Source of the DNA: Clostridium muellerianum | GTDB taxonomy: Bacteria; Bacillota; Clostridia; Clostridiales; Clostridiaceae | Assembly: GCF_012926525.1 (NCBI RefSeq) | Contig: NZ_JABBNI010000063.1 | Coordinates: 215,608 to 279,607 of the forward strand | DNA: 64,000 nucleotides | Direction of reading: 5' to 3' | Program-made: the position numbers and the translations under genes | Part shown: positions 46,805-56,212 of the stretch, piece after piece | How the letters are laid out: the number at the start of each line of letters is the position of its first letter | How positions within the stretch are numbered: position 1 is the first letter of the stretch | Notes under the pieces: generated by a model | Seen by the model: only the letters and a program-made list of their open reading frames with translations | What the model was told of the DNA's origin: nothing | The model's database searches: none

Positions 46805-47197
46805 AACAATACCCAATTTTCTGCAGCATAACACAAAATTCACTTGATTTTAAGCTGTAAATTGGGATTCCACCTACCTTTCATTTTACACTCTTAAATT
46901 TATCCTATGACTACCATCCGTAACACTCATTCTTTAGATGGGAGTTACCAATTAATATGTTCTGGATAAGTTCTTCTAAGATTCAGATGTAGCAACATAT
47001 TTTTCATAAGTAAACTCCATATGAGTCTAAGGATCACTTAATAATCATTTTAAATAACTATGACAAACTACTTAAACATATTATCTCATAATAACATAAG
47101 AACAAAAAGGTGTAAATATGATAGATTTCATTATATTATTCTAATTAATACCGAACATATTCCAGTTACGAATTTAAATATAAAATATTTAAGAATC
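46805..47197. other. Long intergenic stretch with a hairpin, possible mobile-element remnant
   Basis: These 393 bases have no clear ORF. GTAACACTCAT and ATGGGAGTTAC (about 46919-46949) form an imperfect 11-bp stem with a short loop. The arrangement recalls IS200/IS605-type element ends, but no TnpA or TnpB coding is readable. It may equally be an unassigned structured leader of trmL. Confidence 0.25.
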
Positions 47198-47935
47198 TTA
47201 ATCTTGTTTTAAATATTTTATTATACCATCTGAAATATTTTGAGATAATCTTTTTAAAACTTCATCTTTACAGAGCTTGTCTCTATCTTCATTATTAGTT
47301 ATAAATCCACATTCAACTAAAGCACAAGGTATCTTACTATATCTAAGTATTGCCACATTTTGTTTTTTTATTCCTTTACTTGTCCAATTATCACTCTTTA
47401 CTGCTTCCTTTTCTAAGATATTAGCTAATTTAATCCTTTCTTGTTTTTCATAACCCTGCACATCATAATACAACGTAGTTATTCCTTTAAAATTTGGATC
47501 ACTAATTGAATTTACATGTATAGATACAAACACAGTTCCAGATGAAGCATTTACTCTTCTTCCTATTTCCTTTAAAGGAATAAGTTCATCTTTATTCCTT
47601 GTAAGAACTACTGTATACCCTTTACTTTTTAAATATGACTCTGCATATTTCACCATTTTCAATGTTAAATTTTTTTCATATAAGTTTTTATAACTTGTAC
47701 CATTATCTATTCCTCCGTGACCTGCATCTAATACTATTGTATCCTTTTTTAAATGCTTATCTACTTTAGTAGTTTCTAATTTGTTTGTTCCATTTTTCCC
47801 TACAGCCATAACTACAGGTTGAGATCCCATTATTTTACTTTCTTTTAAATTTATTGCAGCTTTTCCAAATAAAAGAAGAATTAAAGTAAAAAAAATACAG
47901 GAAAATGTAAACCTTTTTCTATTTGCTATCCTCAT
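47198..47935 (-). CDS. N-acetylmuramoyl-L-alanine amidase (Amidase_3 type)
   Basis: A membrane anchor or signal peptide (about residues 8-27) precedes the Amidase_3 domain. The zinc ligands are in VLDAGHGGIDNG, YEKNLTLKMV and VSIHVNS; the catalytic Glu is in CALVECGFITN. It cleaves the stem peptide from MurNAc in the wall. 245 residues, single domain, similar in layout to the sporulation amidase CwlD, but I cannot separate that from vegetative paralogues. Confidence 0.9.
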   Translation of the reverse strand: MRIANRKRFTFSCIFFTLILLLFGKAAINLKESKIMGSQPVVMAVGKNGTNKLETTKVDKHLKKDTIVLDAGHGGIDNGTSYKNLYEKNLTLKMVKYAESYLKSKGYTVVLTRNKDELIPLKEIGRRVNASSGTVFVSIHVNSISDPNFKGITTLYYDVQGYEKQERIKLANILEKEAVKSDNWTSKGIKKQNVAILRYSKIPCALVECGFITNNEDRDKLCKDEVLKRLSQNISDGIIKYLKQD

Positions 47936-48092
47936 GTTTTAATCCCCTTATAATTTTTTTATATAATGTATTTGTTTTTGTTAAATACCGCATAAAATTC
48001 TATAATAAAATTATTCATTATTAGTTATTGCTACGCATATATATTATAGCACTTATTGTAAAATTATTCCATTTATTTGATATATTTTGTAC

Positions 48093-48127
48093 AAAAAAAC
48101 TCTATGAAATTAATTCATAGAGTTTTT
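48093..48127 (-). terminator. Terminator of tRNA-Leu
   Basis: AAAAACTCTATGAA and TTCATAGAGTTTTT form a 14-bp stem followed by T7 on the minus strand, starting 3 nt past the tRNA CCA. Confidence 0.85.
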
Positions 48128-48129
48128 CA

Positions 48130-48211
48130 TGGTGCGGGTAACAGGATTTGAACCTGCACGATTTCTCACTAGAACCTGAATCTAGCGCGTCTGCCGTTCC
48201 GCCATACCCGC
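48130..48211 (-). tRNA. tRNA-Leu (CAG)
   Basis: The 82-nt gene includes an encoded CCA. The acceptor stem GCGGGTA/TACCCGC is perfect. The anticodon stem CTAGA/TCTAG encloses loop TTCAGGT, anticodon CAG. The T-arm is GCAGGTTCAAATCCTGT, and the long variable arm is typical of tRNA-Leu. Confidence 0.96.
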
Positions 48212-48294
48212 ATATCTATATTATATTTTCAACCTAATAACCTCATTTTACCATATATTAATATTTTATGTCAATTTGTAAAAATAATAATACT

Positions 48295-48343
48295 AAAAAA
48301 CGCCGCAAAATCATTTATATTCATACAAACAATTTTGCGGCAT
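48295..48343 (-). terminator. Terminator of the VanW-G5 gene
   Basis: GCCGCAAAAT and ATTTTGCGGC form a GC-rich stem with a 27-nt loop, followed by T6 on the minus strand, 3 nt past the stop. Confidence 0.75.
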
Positions 48344-48346
48344 TTA

Positions 48347-49819
48347 TTAGTTTTTAGGTGTACTTGGTGGGGTGCTTGACTGAGTGGCTGCTGGAGTTGT
48401 TGTTGGAACAGCCACTGCCGGTGGCACTACTGGTGGTGCCGTCTCTGGTTTTTTAATTCCTCGTTTTACTACTCCCTCTACTGGTTCATAGTAATCATCT
48501 GCAATTACATCTTTACTAATTAATTTTCCATTTTGTGTTGTAGTTTTTGTTACTTTAACCTTATAACCTGTTGAATAAGGTTTTACCACTTCTGTTTTTC
48601 CTTCTGGTAGAGTAGCATCATCTTCATATTTAATATTTGGCTCCACAGTTTGATAAACATCTGAATTTACGTCTGTTACTATCCCTTCTAAAGAATTATT
48701 AGAATATATACTAAATCTAATAACACCACCTGAAGAATCTCCTTCTATGTATATAGGATACTTTAAAGTGTTTTTAAATTTATAATCTAAACTGCCATAA
48801 TCTACTGTAGCATCCATGCCTAATTTTACATAATGTGATGGTAATGTATGATGCGTTCTCTCTACTGACTTTATATTTGCTCTAATAACAGCATTGTATA
48901 AAGTAGTTGACACCTGACATATTCCTCCACCAAGACCTGAGTCTACCTGATTTCCTATAATTACAGGTGCAGCCTGATATCCTTTTTCCGCAGTTCTTTC
49001 TCCCACTATATCATTAAAACTAAAGCTATCCCCTGGCATCAATACTTTTCCATTTATACTTTTTGTAGCTAGAACTATGTTATTTTCTCTTTCTGGTGAA
49101 GATATGCTTCCGTATTCTGTGCTAAACTCACTTAATTTACAATTAATATTCGAAATCTTATCTCCTGTTATTTTTGCATTTACTGCTCCCATTGGTGCCT
49201 TTATATTAACGTCTTGTTCTATTTCTCCATTAATTTTGGTTGCAAGTTCTTTTTTTAACTTATCTTTTTGTAGCTTTTCACCTTTCTTTTCCAAAACTAT
49301 TTTGATCTTTCCCTCACTAGTATTTAAAGTTGCATCTACAGGTTCTTTATTTACATCCTTTTCAATACTATCTATTAATTCATTTATAGGTTTTTGGTCA
49401 TATATAAATTTCAAACTATACTTTTTAGCAGGTGAAAACTTTATAAGTGCATACTTTTTTAAGAAGTTTGTATTTTTACCATAATTGAACGCTTGATTTA
49501 TAGCTCCATCTATATCGTACTTAGGATTTATTTTTGAAAATTCTAATGTATAATTCTTATCTGAAGTTTTAATATTTAATTTCTTTTTTATAATTCCGCT
49601 TTTATACTTCTCTTCTATAATATTCTTCGCTTGTTCCTTTGTTTTTCCTGACAAGTCCTGATTTTCAACTTTTACTCCTGGATAGATACGATTGCTCCAA
49701 GCTTTTGCAGTATTATACTGATGTATTACTAGTATTACTGCACATACTAATATTGCAATACTAATTGCTACTTTTTTCAAAAGTACATTTTTCTTCCTGC
49801 CTTCATCTTTTTTTACCAT
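48347..49819 (-). CDS. VanW-family exported wall protein with G5 domain (490 aa)
   Basis: Order of parts: a membrane anchor (about 15-35, VAISIAILVCAVILVIHQ), then two putative peptidoglycan-binding_4/YoaR repeats, then a VanW domain (GDSFSFNDIVGERTAEKGYQ, GLGGGICQVSTTLYNAVIRA). A G5 domain follows (about 400-465), then a Pro/Thr/Val tail. VanW proteins are linked to cell-wall and vancomycin loci but lack a proven activity. The 49999-51147 gene next door is a clear paralogue without the G5 domain. GAGGTG precedes the ATG. Confidence 0.88.
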   Translation of the reverse strand: MVKKDEGRKKNVLLKKVAISIAILVCAVILVIHQYNTAKAWSNRIYPGVKVENQDLSGKTKEQAKNIIEEKYKSGIIKKKLNIKTSDKNYTLEFSKINPKYDIDGAINQAFNYGKNTNFLKKYALIKFSPAKKYSLKFIYDQKPINELIDSIEKDVNKEPVDATLNTSEGKIKIVLEKKGEKLQKDKLKKELATKINGEIEQDVNIKAPMGAVNAKITGDKISNINCKLSEFSTEYGSISSPERENNIVLATKSINGKVLMPGDSFSFNDIVGERTAEKGYQAAPVIIGNQVDSGLGGGICQVSTTLYNAVIRANIKSVERTHHTLPSHYVKLGMDATVDYGSLDYKFKNTLKYPIYIEGDSSGGVIRFSIYSNNSLEGIVTDVNSDVYQTVEPNIKYEDDATLPEGKTEVVKPYSTGYKVKVTKTTTQNGKLISKDVIADDYYEPVEGVVKRGIKKPETAPPVVPPAVAVPTTTPAATQSSTPPSTPKN

Positions 49820-49998
49820 GGAATCACCTCTTCATCTGATACATAACTTATGCTAATATTAAAAAAAACAAGTGTAAGTTAAACTTATAAATAGTTTTAA
49901 CTAATCTTAAGGTAGAATCAGATATTGAAGCCTTTACTATCTTAAGTAAGTATTATTTACACATGTTTAATTATACTATAAAGGAAAATTTATTTAAA

Positions 49999-51147
49999 TT
50001 AGTTTTTCGAAGAAGAATTAGAATATAAATTAAACACTATATTACTATTTGCTATATATGACTGTATATATACAGGATACTGTAATGTATTCTTAAATTT
50101 ATAATCTATATTCCCATAATCTACCGTAGCATCCATACCCTGTGGTACGTAATGTACTGGCATAGTATGATGTTCTCTTTCTATAGATGCCATCTCTGTT
50201 TTGTATACAGCATTATATAAAGTAGTAGATACCTGACATATCCCTCCACCTAACCCAGATTCAAGTTTATTTCCTATTATTACTGGTGCTGGTTCATACC
50301 CTCTAGCTTCTGTCCTTTCCCCAACTATATCATTAAAACTAAATATGTCTCCTGGCATAAGTATTTTGCCATTTATACTTTTAGTAGCTAATACTATATT
50401 ATTAGCCCTTTGAGGTGAAGATGCTCCAAAATTTGTAGAATAAGTTGCGATTAGTGAATCTACACCTTTTAACATATCAGCATTTATCTTAGCTGATACT
50501 GTTTTAACCTGTGCATTAACATTACTATCTTGTCCCACATTTCCATCTATCTTACTTAAGGTTTCCTTTTCTAATTTATCCTTATCCAACTTTTTTCCAC
50601 TTACTTCAGGAACCACACTAAAATTATTATTTGCAAACTGTAGTGTTGCATTTACAGGATCTCTATTAACTTCTGATTGAACTTTATTAATTAGCTCCTT
50701 TATAGGTTTATCATCATAAGAAAAGTTCAATTTGAAATTTGCACCTTTTTCACTTTTTAACAAGAAGTATTTTTTCAATATGTTTGAATTTTTTCCGTAA
50801 TTAAAAGCATTATTTACTGCATCATCGACATTATACTTAGGATTTATTTTAGAATAGCTTAACGTATAATTTTTGTCCTCCACATTTATATTTACATTTT
50901 TCTTAACTATCTGCTTAGAGAAATTGCTTTCTATTATATCTTTAGCCTGTTCTTTTGTTTTTTCTGAAAGACTTACGCCTTCTACAGTTACTCCAGGATA
51001 TATAAAATTATCACAATACTTAACATAATTATAGTGATAAGTAATATAACCACTGCAAACAGATAATAAAATTATTATAAGTGCTACAAATGGCATTATA
51101 AGCTTACTTTTTTTTGCAGTTCTCCTACCCTTTCTGTTTCTTCTCAT
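49999..51147 (-). CDS. VanW-family exported wall protein (382 aa)
   Basis: Same order as its neighbour (anchor at about 17-38, YoaR-type repeats, VanW domain with GDIFSFNDIVGERTEARGYE and GLGGGICQVSTTLYNAVYKT), but the protein stops after VanW. The two proteins share long identical blocks, so they are a recent tandem duplication. It is upstream of the other in the same direction, with 179 nt between them. Confidence 0.87.
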   Translation of the reverse strand: MRRNRKGRRTAKKSKLIMPFVALIIILLSVCSGYITYHYNYVKYCDNFIYPGVTVEGVSLSEKTKEQAKDIIESNFSKQIVKKNVNINVEDKNYTLSYSKINPKYNVDDAVNNAFNYGKNSNILKKYFLLKSEKGANFKLNFSYDDKPIKELINKVQSEVNRDPVNATLQFANNNFSVVPEVSGKKLDKDKLEKETLSKIDGNVGQDSNVNAQVKTVSAKINADMLKGVDSLIATYSTNFGASSPQRANNIVLATKSINGKILMPGDIFSFNDIVGERTEARGYEPAPVIIGNKLESGLGGGICQVSTTLYNAVYKTEMASIEREHHTMPVHYVPQGMDATVDYGNIDYKFKNTLQYPVYIQSYIANSNIVFNLYSNSSSKN

Positions 51148-51379
51148 ACTTTAGTCCCCCTAAATCATACACTGTTATTATACTATAGAATTATTATTTT
51201 TTGTATTTTTATAGAACATTTATCGGAAATATTCATTAATATATTTACTGGTATACACATGAACATATGGTTAATTTTATCTGAAACTTTCATATTAATT
51301 TATACGAATAATATCATTATTTTTTATAGTATCCCCCCATACATCCACACTTTTTATTAATGCCCCTACAAATTCCAAG

Positions 51380-51408
51380 TTAACATAGCAAAACTAAAGT
51401 GTTATAAT
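51380..51408 (+). promoter_or_regulatory. SigA promoter of the alpha/beta hydrolase
   Basis: TTAACA (51380-51385), 17 bp, TATAAT (51403-51408). Apart from this, the 317-bp divergent gap 51148-51464 contains nothing that I recognise. Confidence 0.7.
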
Positions 51409-51464
51409 TTAATAGTAAATTACTAAACTTTTTAACTTTAATTAACGGAGGAAATCCTTATAAA

Positions 51465-52472
51465 ATGTATGAAGTTTCTAATATGAAAAGTGAAACTACA
51501 AAAATCAAAGTTAAAGTCAAAATTAAATCAAGTAAAATTAGAGAAATGATTGTAATTTCATTAATTTTTATTTTTACTATAATCAACTTATCTGGTTTCT
51601 GGATAGGTAATTTTATTTATACTGAAGCCTGTCAAAATCAGACTAGCAAAGGTGTTTCAAATTTACATGAAATATATAAAAATACCTTTGATGATAACAG
51701 ATTTTTAAAACTCTCCAAAGATGAAGTGACTATAGATTCTCCATATGGCTATAAACTTAGCGGAACTTATATACACAATCCCACTAAAACAGAAAATACA
51801 GTAATAATTGTACATGGCATAAGAGGCAGTCGCTGGGAATCTTTAAAATATGCTGACATTTACCTAAACAAGGGATATAACGCCCTTGTTTATGATTCTA
51901 GATTTAGTGGTGAAAGCGGTGGACATGATATAAGCTTTGGCTTTTATGAAAAATATGATTTAAATCAATGGATAAAATGGGTACACGATAAAAATCCAAA
52001 AGGTATACTAGGAGTTCATGGTGAATCCATGGGTGGTGCAACAGTTCTTCTTCATTCAAAACTTAATGAAAAAAATCATATGGTTAAGTTTTATGTATCT
52101 GACTGTGCTTATTCAAATTTAGGAGATTTATTGATTTTTAGATTAAAAAAAGATTATGGCATAAAGAATAGGTTCCTTGCATCAACAATTGTTAATTATA
52201 CTAATATAATTACCTATGTGCGTTCTGGCTTTACATTTTCTGAAGTATCTCCAATAAACTCTATTAAAGATGCAAAAACTCCTATACTGTTTGTACATGG
52301 AGATAGTGATAGTTTTATTCCATTTTCTATGAGCAATGATATGTATTATATAAAACCTGGAAAAAAATCAATATATATTGCACCTTACAGCGGACATGCT
52401 CAATCCTATTTATACAATAAAAAAGATTATACTCAAAAAGTTTATGACTTTATAGATAAGAATGTAAAATGA
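51465..52472 (+). CDS. Membrane-anchored alpha/beta hydrolase (335 aa)
   Basis: After a Lys-rich start and one membrane span (about 28-50) the outside or cytosolic domain has the serine-hydrolase triad. The nucleophile is in GVHGESMGGATVLL, the Asp in LFVHGDSDSFIP, and the His in APYSGHAQSY. VIIVHGIRGSRWE supplies the oxyanion loop. The substrate is not deducible. GGAGG lies about 13 nt before the ATG, which is long but the only candidate. It is divergent from the VanW pair. Confidence 0.85.
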   Translation: MYEVSNMKSETTKIKVKVKIKSSKIREMIVISLIFIFTIINLSGFWIGNFIYTEACQNQTSKGVSNLHEIYKNTFDDNRFLKLSKDEVTIDSPYGYKLSGTYIHNPTKTENTVIIVHGIRGSRWESLKYADIYLNKGYNALVYDSRFSGESGGHDISFGFYEKYDLNQWIKWVHDKNPKGILGVHGESMGGATVLLHSKLNEKNHMVKFYVSDCAYSNLGDLLIFRLKKDYGIKNRFLASTIVNYTNIITYVRSGFTFSEVSPINSIKDAKTPILFVHGDSDSFIPFSMSNDMYYIKPGKKSIYIAPYSGHAQSYLYNKKDYTQKVYDFIDKNVK

Positions 52473-52588
52473 AAATATATACAAGTTGTGCAACCACATG
52501 CTGCACTATATATCATATGGAGGTAAAAAGGTTGAGTTAATTCTTTTCATCACGTTTTGTGCCTTCATTGAAAGGAATGATTATAAAA

Positions 52589-53311
52589 ATGAAAACTGAA
52601 ATATTAAAATCTAAAGTTCTAAAAATATGTGGTATAGATAAGAATATCCTGATAGAAAATTTAAAAGATATAATGAATAATAGCACAAATCCTACAATAA
52701 CCATCTGTAACGAAAATTGTGAAATAACACTAACAATTACTGCAAAATGTTCTACAGAAGATGAATCTATATCCTTTATAGAAGCTGCCACAAACAAAAT
52801 ACGCAGGAAAATTGGCGATAACATATATGGCGAAGGAGAAACTAGCCTTGAAGCTGTAATTGGAAAATTACTTATAGATAAAAACCTTACTATTTCTACT
52901 GCTGAATCTTGTACTGGTGGATTAATAGCTTCCAAACTAGTAAACTACCCTGGCATATCTTCTGTATTTTTGGAAGGGGCAGTTACTTATAGTAATGAAG
53001 CCAAAATGAATAGAATAAATGTTAAGAAAGAAACTCTAGATAAATTTGGTGCAGTAAGTAAAGAAACGGCTTATGAAATGGCAGAAGGTATTGCTAAAAC
53101 TTCTGGTACTAATATAGGTTTATCTACTACTGGCATTGCAGGTCCCGGTGGTGGAACAAAAGAAAAACCTGTAGGATTAGTATATATAGGTCTATATATA
53201 AATGGAAATGTTATAGTAAAAAAACTTCTTTGCTCTGGAAATAGAGAAATGGTTAGAACAATGTCTACCATTTCAGCATTAGATTTATTAAGAAAAGAAC
53301 TAATTAATTAG
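52589..53311 (+). CDS. CinA-family protein lacking the N-terminal domain (PncC-like)
   Basis: Residues about 1-85 match the middle (KH-type) part of CinA (SKVLKICGIDKN; NSTNPTITICNENCEITLTI). Residues about 85-240 are the complete C-terminal amidase domain (STAESCTGGLIASKLVNYPG; VTYSNEAK; STTGIAGPGGGTKEKPVGLV). The N-terminal molybdopterin-type domain of about 160 residues found in full CinA is missing. Upstream, a GGAGG followed 8 nt later by TTG leads into a stop within three codons, which suggests an internal deletion. ATG at 52589 is the first in a good position, but the ORF is open to 52559. The remaining domain could still deamidate nicotinamide mononucleotide. Confidence 0.82.
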   Translation: MKTEILKSKVLKICGIDKNILIENLKDIMNNSTNPTITICNENCEITLTITAKCSTEDESISFIEAATNKIRRKIGDNIYGEGETSLEAVIGKLLIDKNLTISTAESCTGGLIASKLVNYPGISSVFLEGAVTYSNEAKMNRINVKKETLDKFGAVSKETAYEMAEGIAKTSGTNIGLSTTGIAGPGGGTKEKPVGLVYIGLYINGNVIVKKLLCSGNREMVRTMSTISALDLLRKELIN

Positions 53312-53338
53312 ACTTAATAGTTTGAAACTTTATTAGAG

Positions 53339-53381
53339 GGGGCTCAAAATGCATATACATACATTTTGAGAAGCCCTTTTT
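53339..53381 (+). terminator. Terminator of the CinA-like gene
   Basis: GGGCT-CAAAATG and CATTTTG-AG-AAGCCC form a long stem followed by T5, 27 nt past the stop. Confidence 0.7.
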
Positions 53382-53475
53382 CTATAGTATAACTAAAACT
53401 TCGCTTTTTCAAAACACTTTATGGAACTATTATTTTTAGATTATATTAACGGTATATAAAAAATTTTAGTTATCC

Positions 53476-54648
53476 TTAAATCCTTGCTACTTTCATTTCC
53501 CTTGCTATTCTTTTTACTTCCTCTGCTACAGATTCACATACTCTTTTATCAAAAGCATCTGGAATTATGTAATCTTCTTTTAACTCTTCATCTTTTATTA
53601 AATTAGCTATTCCCCTTGCTGCAGCTAGTTTCATTTCATCATTTATAACCTTTGATCTTACTTCTAAAGCTCCCTTAAATATTCCAGGGAATACTAAAAC
53701 GTTATTAATCTGATTTGGAAAATCTGAACGTCCTGTAGCAATTACCCTTATGCCTGCTTCTTTAGCAACATCAGGCATTATTTCTGGTGTTGGATTAGCC
53801 ATGGCAAAAACTATACCATCTTTATTCATTGATTGAGCCATTTCCATTGTAAGCGCTCCTGCTGCTGATACACCTACAAATACATCCTTTCCTTTTATTA
53901 CTTCTTCAAGAGTACCCTGTTCTTTATTTCTATTTGTAACTTTAGCTATGGCCTGTTGTGCTGGATTTAATTCTAAGTTTCCTTCTACTAATGCTCCTTT
54001 TTTATCGCACATAGTTATATTTTTGGCACCTGCTTTTAAAAGTAACTTACATATAGCAATACCTGCTGATCCTGCTCCATTTATTACTATATTAGCTTCT
54101 TCAAGTTTTTTCCCTACAAGTTTTAATGCATTATACATTCCTGCAAGAACTACTATAGCAGTACCATGCTGGTCATCATGAAATACAGGTATATCAAGTT
54201 CTTTCTTTAATCTTTCTTCTATATAAAAACACTCTGGAGCTTTTATATCTTCAAGATTTATTCCTCCAAAAGTAGGTGATATAGCCTTTACAATGTTTAC
54301 TATTTCATCTGGGTCCTTACTGTCTAAACATATTGGGAATGCATCTATGCCACCAAATTCCTTGAATAGTAAAGCCTTTCCTTCCATAACAGGTAATCCT
54401 GCCGCTGCACCTATATTTCCTAATCCAAGTACTGCACTTCCATTAGTTACTACAGCTACAGTATTGACTTTCATAGTATACTCATAAGCAGCATCGATGT
54501 TTTCAGCTATTTTTAAGCAAGGTTCTGCAACACCAGGAGTATAAGCTATTGACAAATCCTCCTTAGTTTTTAACTGAACTTTACTCTTTACTTCTAATTT
54601 TCCTCTGTTAGCTTTGTGCATCTCTAGTGCTTTTTCTTTAATATTCAT
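53476..54648 (-). CDS. NAD(P)-dependent malic enzyme
   Basis: It decarboxylates malate to pyruvate. The protein has the malic N-terminal domain (SIAYTPGVAEPC; LGNIGAAAGLPVMEGKALLF; FHDDQHGTAIVVLAG carries the metal Asp) and the NAD-binding domain (VINGAGSAGIAICKLLL; FAMANPTPEI). 390 residues, no phosphotransacetylase extension. ATG at 54648 (MNIKEK) has GAGGGG at 11 nt. Confidence 0.94.
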   Translation of the reverse strand: MNIKEKALEMHKANRGKLEVKSKVQLKTKEDLSIAYTPGVAEPCLKIAENIDAAYEYTMKVNTVAVVTNGSAVLGLGNIGAAAGLPVMEGKALLFKEFGGIDAFPICLDSKDPDEIVNIVKAISPTFGGINLEDIKAPECFYIEERLKKELDIPVFHDDQHGTAIVVLAGMYNALKLVGKKLEEANIVINGAGSAGIAICKLLLKAGAKNITMCDKKGALVEGNLELNPAQQAIAKVTNRNKEQGTLEEVIKGKDVFVGVSAAGALTMEMAQSMNKDGIVFAMANPTPEIMPDVAKEAGIRVIATGRSDFPNQINNVLVFPGIFKGALEVRSKVINDEMKLAAARGIANLIKDEELKEDYIIPDAFDKRVCESVAEEVKRIAREMKVARI

Positions 54649-54726
54649 TGTTATAATTACCCCTCTCAAATTTAAAATTTATGCGAATTATATAATGTTA
54701 TAAACCTCTAGCCTTATTAACCTTAA

Positions 54727-55365
54727 TTAAGTAGTTGTATCAGCTCCACTAAAATATTCACAATAAAGTGCTAGTGGGCATTTTTCACAGTCTGGTTTTC
54801 TAGATTTGCAAATATTTCTTCCATGCCATATTAAATAATGGTGAGTATCACTCCACATATCTCTAGGTATATTTTTCATAAGCCCATTTTCCACTTGTTC
54901 TGGTGTATTGCCTTTTGCAATTCCAAGTCTATTAGATACTCTAAATACATGGGTATCTACTGCTATAGCTGGTACTCCAAACGCATTAGATAAAACTACA
55001 TTAGCAGTTTTTCTTCCCACACCTGGAAGCTTTAAAAGTTCTTCCATATTATTAGGTACTTCACCTCCACTTGCTAAAATGGCTCTAGTAGCACCTAATA
55101 TATTTTTACTTTTATTCTTGTAAAAACCACAACTTCTAATTTTCTCTGACAATTCCTCTTCTGTTAAAGTTATCATTGCTTCCGGCGTATCATATTCCTT
55201 ATATAATTTTTCTGTTACCATGTTTACCCTTACATCGGTACATTGTGCCGATAATATGGTTGAAATAAGCAATTCATACGGCGACTTAAAATTAAGTGCA
55301 CACTTGGCATTTGGATACGTTTTTTCCAATATTTCTAAAATTTTATCTACATTTTTTTTATCCAT
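54727..55365 (-). CDS. nth: Endonuclease III
   Basis: This DNA glycosylase/AP lyase acts on oxidised pyrimidines. The helix-hairpin-helix LPGVGRKTANVVLS carries the catalytic Lys, the conserved Asp is in AVDTHVFRVSNR, and the 4Fe-4S cluster Cys residues are in CKSRKPDCEKCPLALYC. 212 residues. AGGTG precedes the ATG. Confidence 0.97.
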   Translation of the reverse strand: MDKKNVDKILEILEKTYPNAKCALNFKSPYELLISTILSAQCTDVRVNMVTEKLYKEYDTPEAMITLTEEELSEKIRSCGFYKNKSKNILGATRAILASGGEVPNNMEELLKLPGVGRKTANVVLSNAFGVPAIAVDTHVFRVSNRLGIAKGNTPEQVENGLMKNIPRDMWSDTHHYLIWHGRNICKSRKPDCEKCPLALYCEYFSGADTTT

Positions 55366-55394
55366 TTTATCACCTACAATTGATGAATTTTATT

Positions 55395-55436
55395 AAAAAA
55401 TAATCTATATCTTTAAAGTAAAGAGATAGATTATTT
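55395..55436 (-). terminator. Terminator of nth-upstream acyltransferase gene
   Basis: AAATAATCTAT and ATAGATTATTT form a stem with T6 on the minus strand, just past the acyltransferase stop region and before nth. Confidence 0.55.
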
Positions 55437-55468
55437 ATAAACTTATTTAGTTAGTTATTTATAATGTA

Positions 55469-56173
55469 TCATTTTAACTGATAAACACCTCTATAAGACT
55501 CAGGAAGAAGCTCTGCAATTTTTTCCATCATAAAATTCACAACTCTTTCTTCATAAGTATGTTTATCTTCATTTTCATCCTTTTTTGGTACTTCTATCTG
55601 TTTTCCTATACTTAGTGTAACTTTAGCATAATTAAATTTCTCTAATCCCATATCCTCCTTATTAATAGGCAATAATTTATCTGTTCCATGGATTCCTAGT
55701 GGTACTATGGATGCTTTACTTAGTTTCTGTACTAAAAAAACACCTCTTTTAGCTTTTATCATACTAGAAGTCCTACTTCTAGTACCTTCAGGAAATATAA
55801 GTACATTATTGCCTGCCTTTAATGTTTTTACAATCTTAGATATAGAATCTTTATCTGCTGTATTAGGTTTTATAGGTATAACCTTAGTTATATTAATTCC
55901 TAAATTCGTTAAAGGATTTTTCGAAAGCTTTATTCCTGCTACAAAAGTTATATCCTCTTCTTTAAGCACATTATTTATAACTAATGCATCTGAATTACTT
56001 AAGTGATTACATATAAATAATATAGGTCTCTTTACAGTTTTTAAGTTTTCCAGACCATTAACTTGAAGATCTGCATACTTTTCAACATATCCATATAACA
56101 TCTTTTTACATATCCATTCCAAAAGTCCTTTAGGAAGATAACCTATAATTTTAGCCATTCCAGGAGAAATCAT
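55469..56173 (-). CDS. plsC: 1-acyl-sn-glycerol-3-phosphate acyltransferase
   Basis: PlsC-family active site NHLSNSD (HX4D) and the downstream FPEGTRSR glycerol-phosphate motif are present. KRGVFLVQKLSKASIVPLGI is also conserved. It makes phosphatidic acid at the membrane. ATG at 56173 (MISPGM) has GGTGG at 8 nt. A GTG four codons earlier is inside the ribosome site. 234 residues. Confidence 0.9.
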   Translation of the reverse strand: MISPGMAKIIGYLPKGLLEWICKKMLYGYVEKYADLQVNGLENLKTVKRPILFICNHLSNSDALVINNVLKEEDITFVAGIKLSKNPLTNLGINITKVIPIKPNTADKDSISKIVKTLKAGNNVLIFPEGTRSRTSSMIKAKRGVFLVQKLSKASIVPLGIHGTDKLLPINKEDMGLEKFNYAKVTLSIGKQIEVPKKDENEDKHTYEERVVNFMMEKIAELLPESYRGVYQLK

Positions 56174-56212
56174 AATACAGTCCACCTTTCCATATTATCT
56201 GTACAATATAAA

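Noticed and set aside
53071..53271. Minus-strand ORF in the CinA-like gene
   Set aside because: It is a shadow of the Gly-rich PncC domain on the plus strand.
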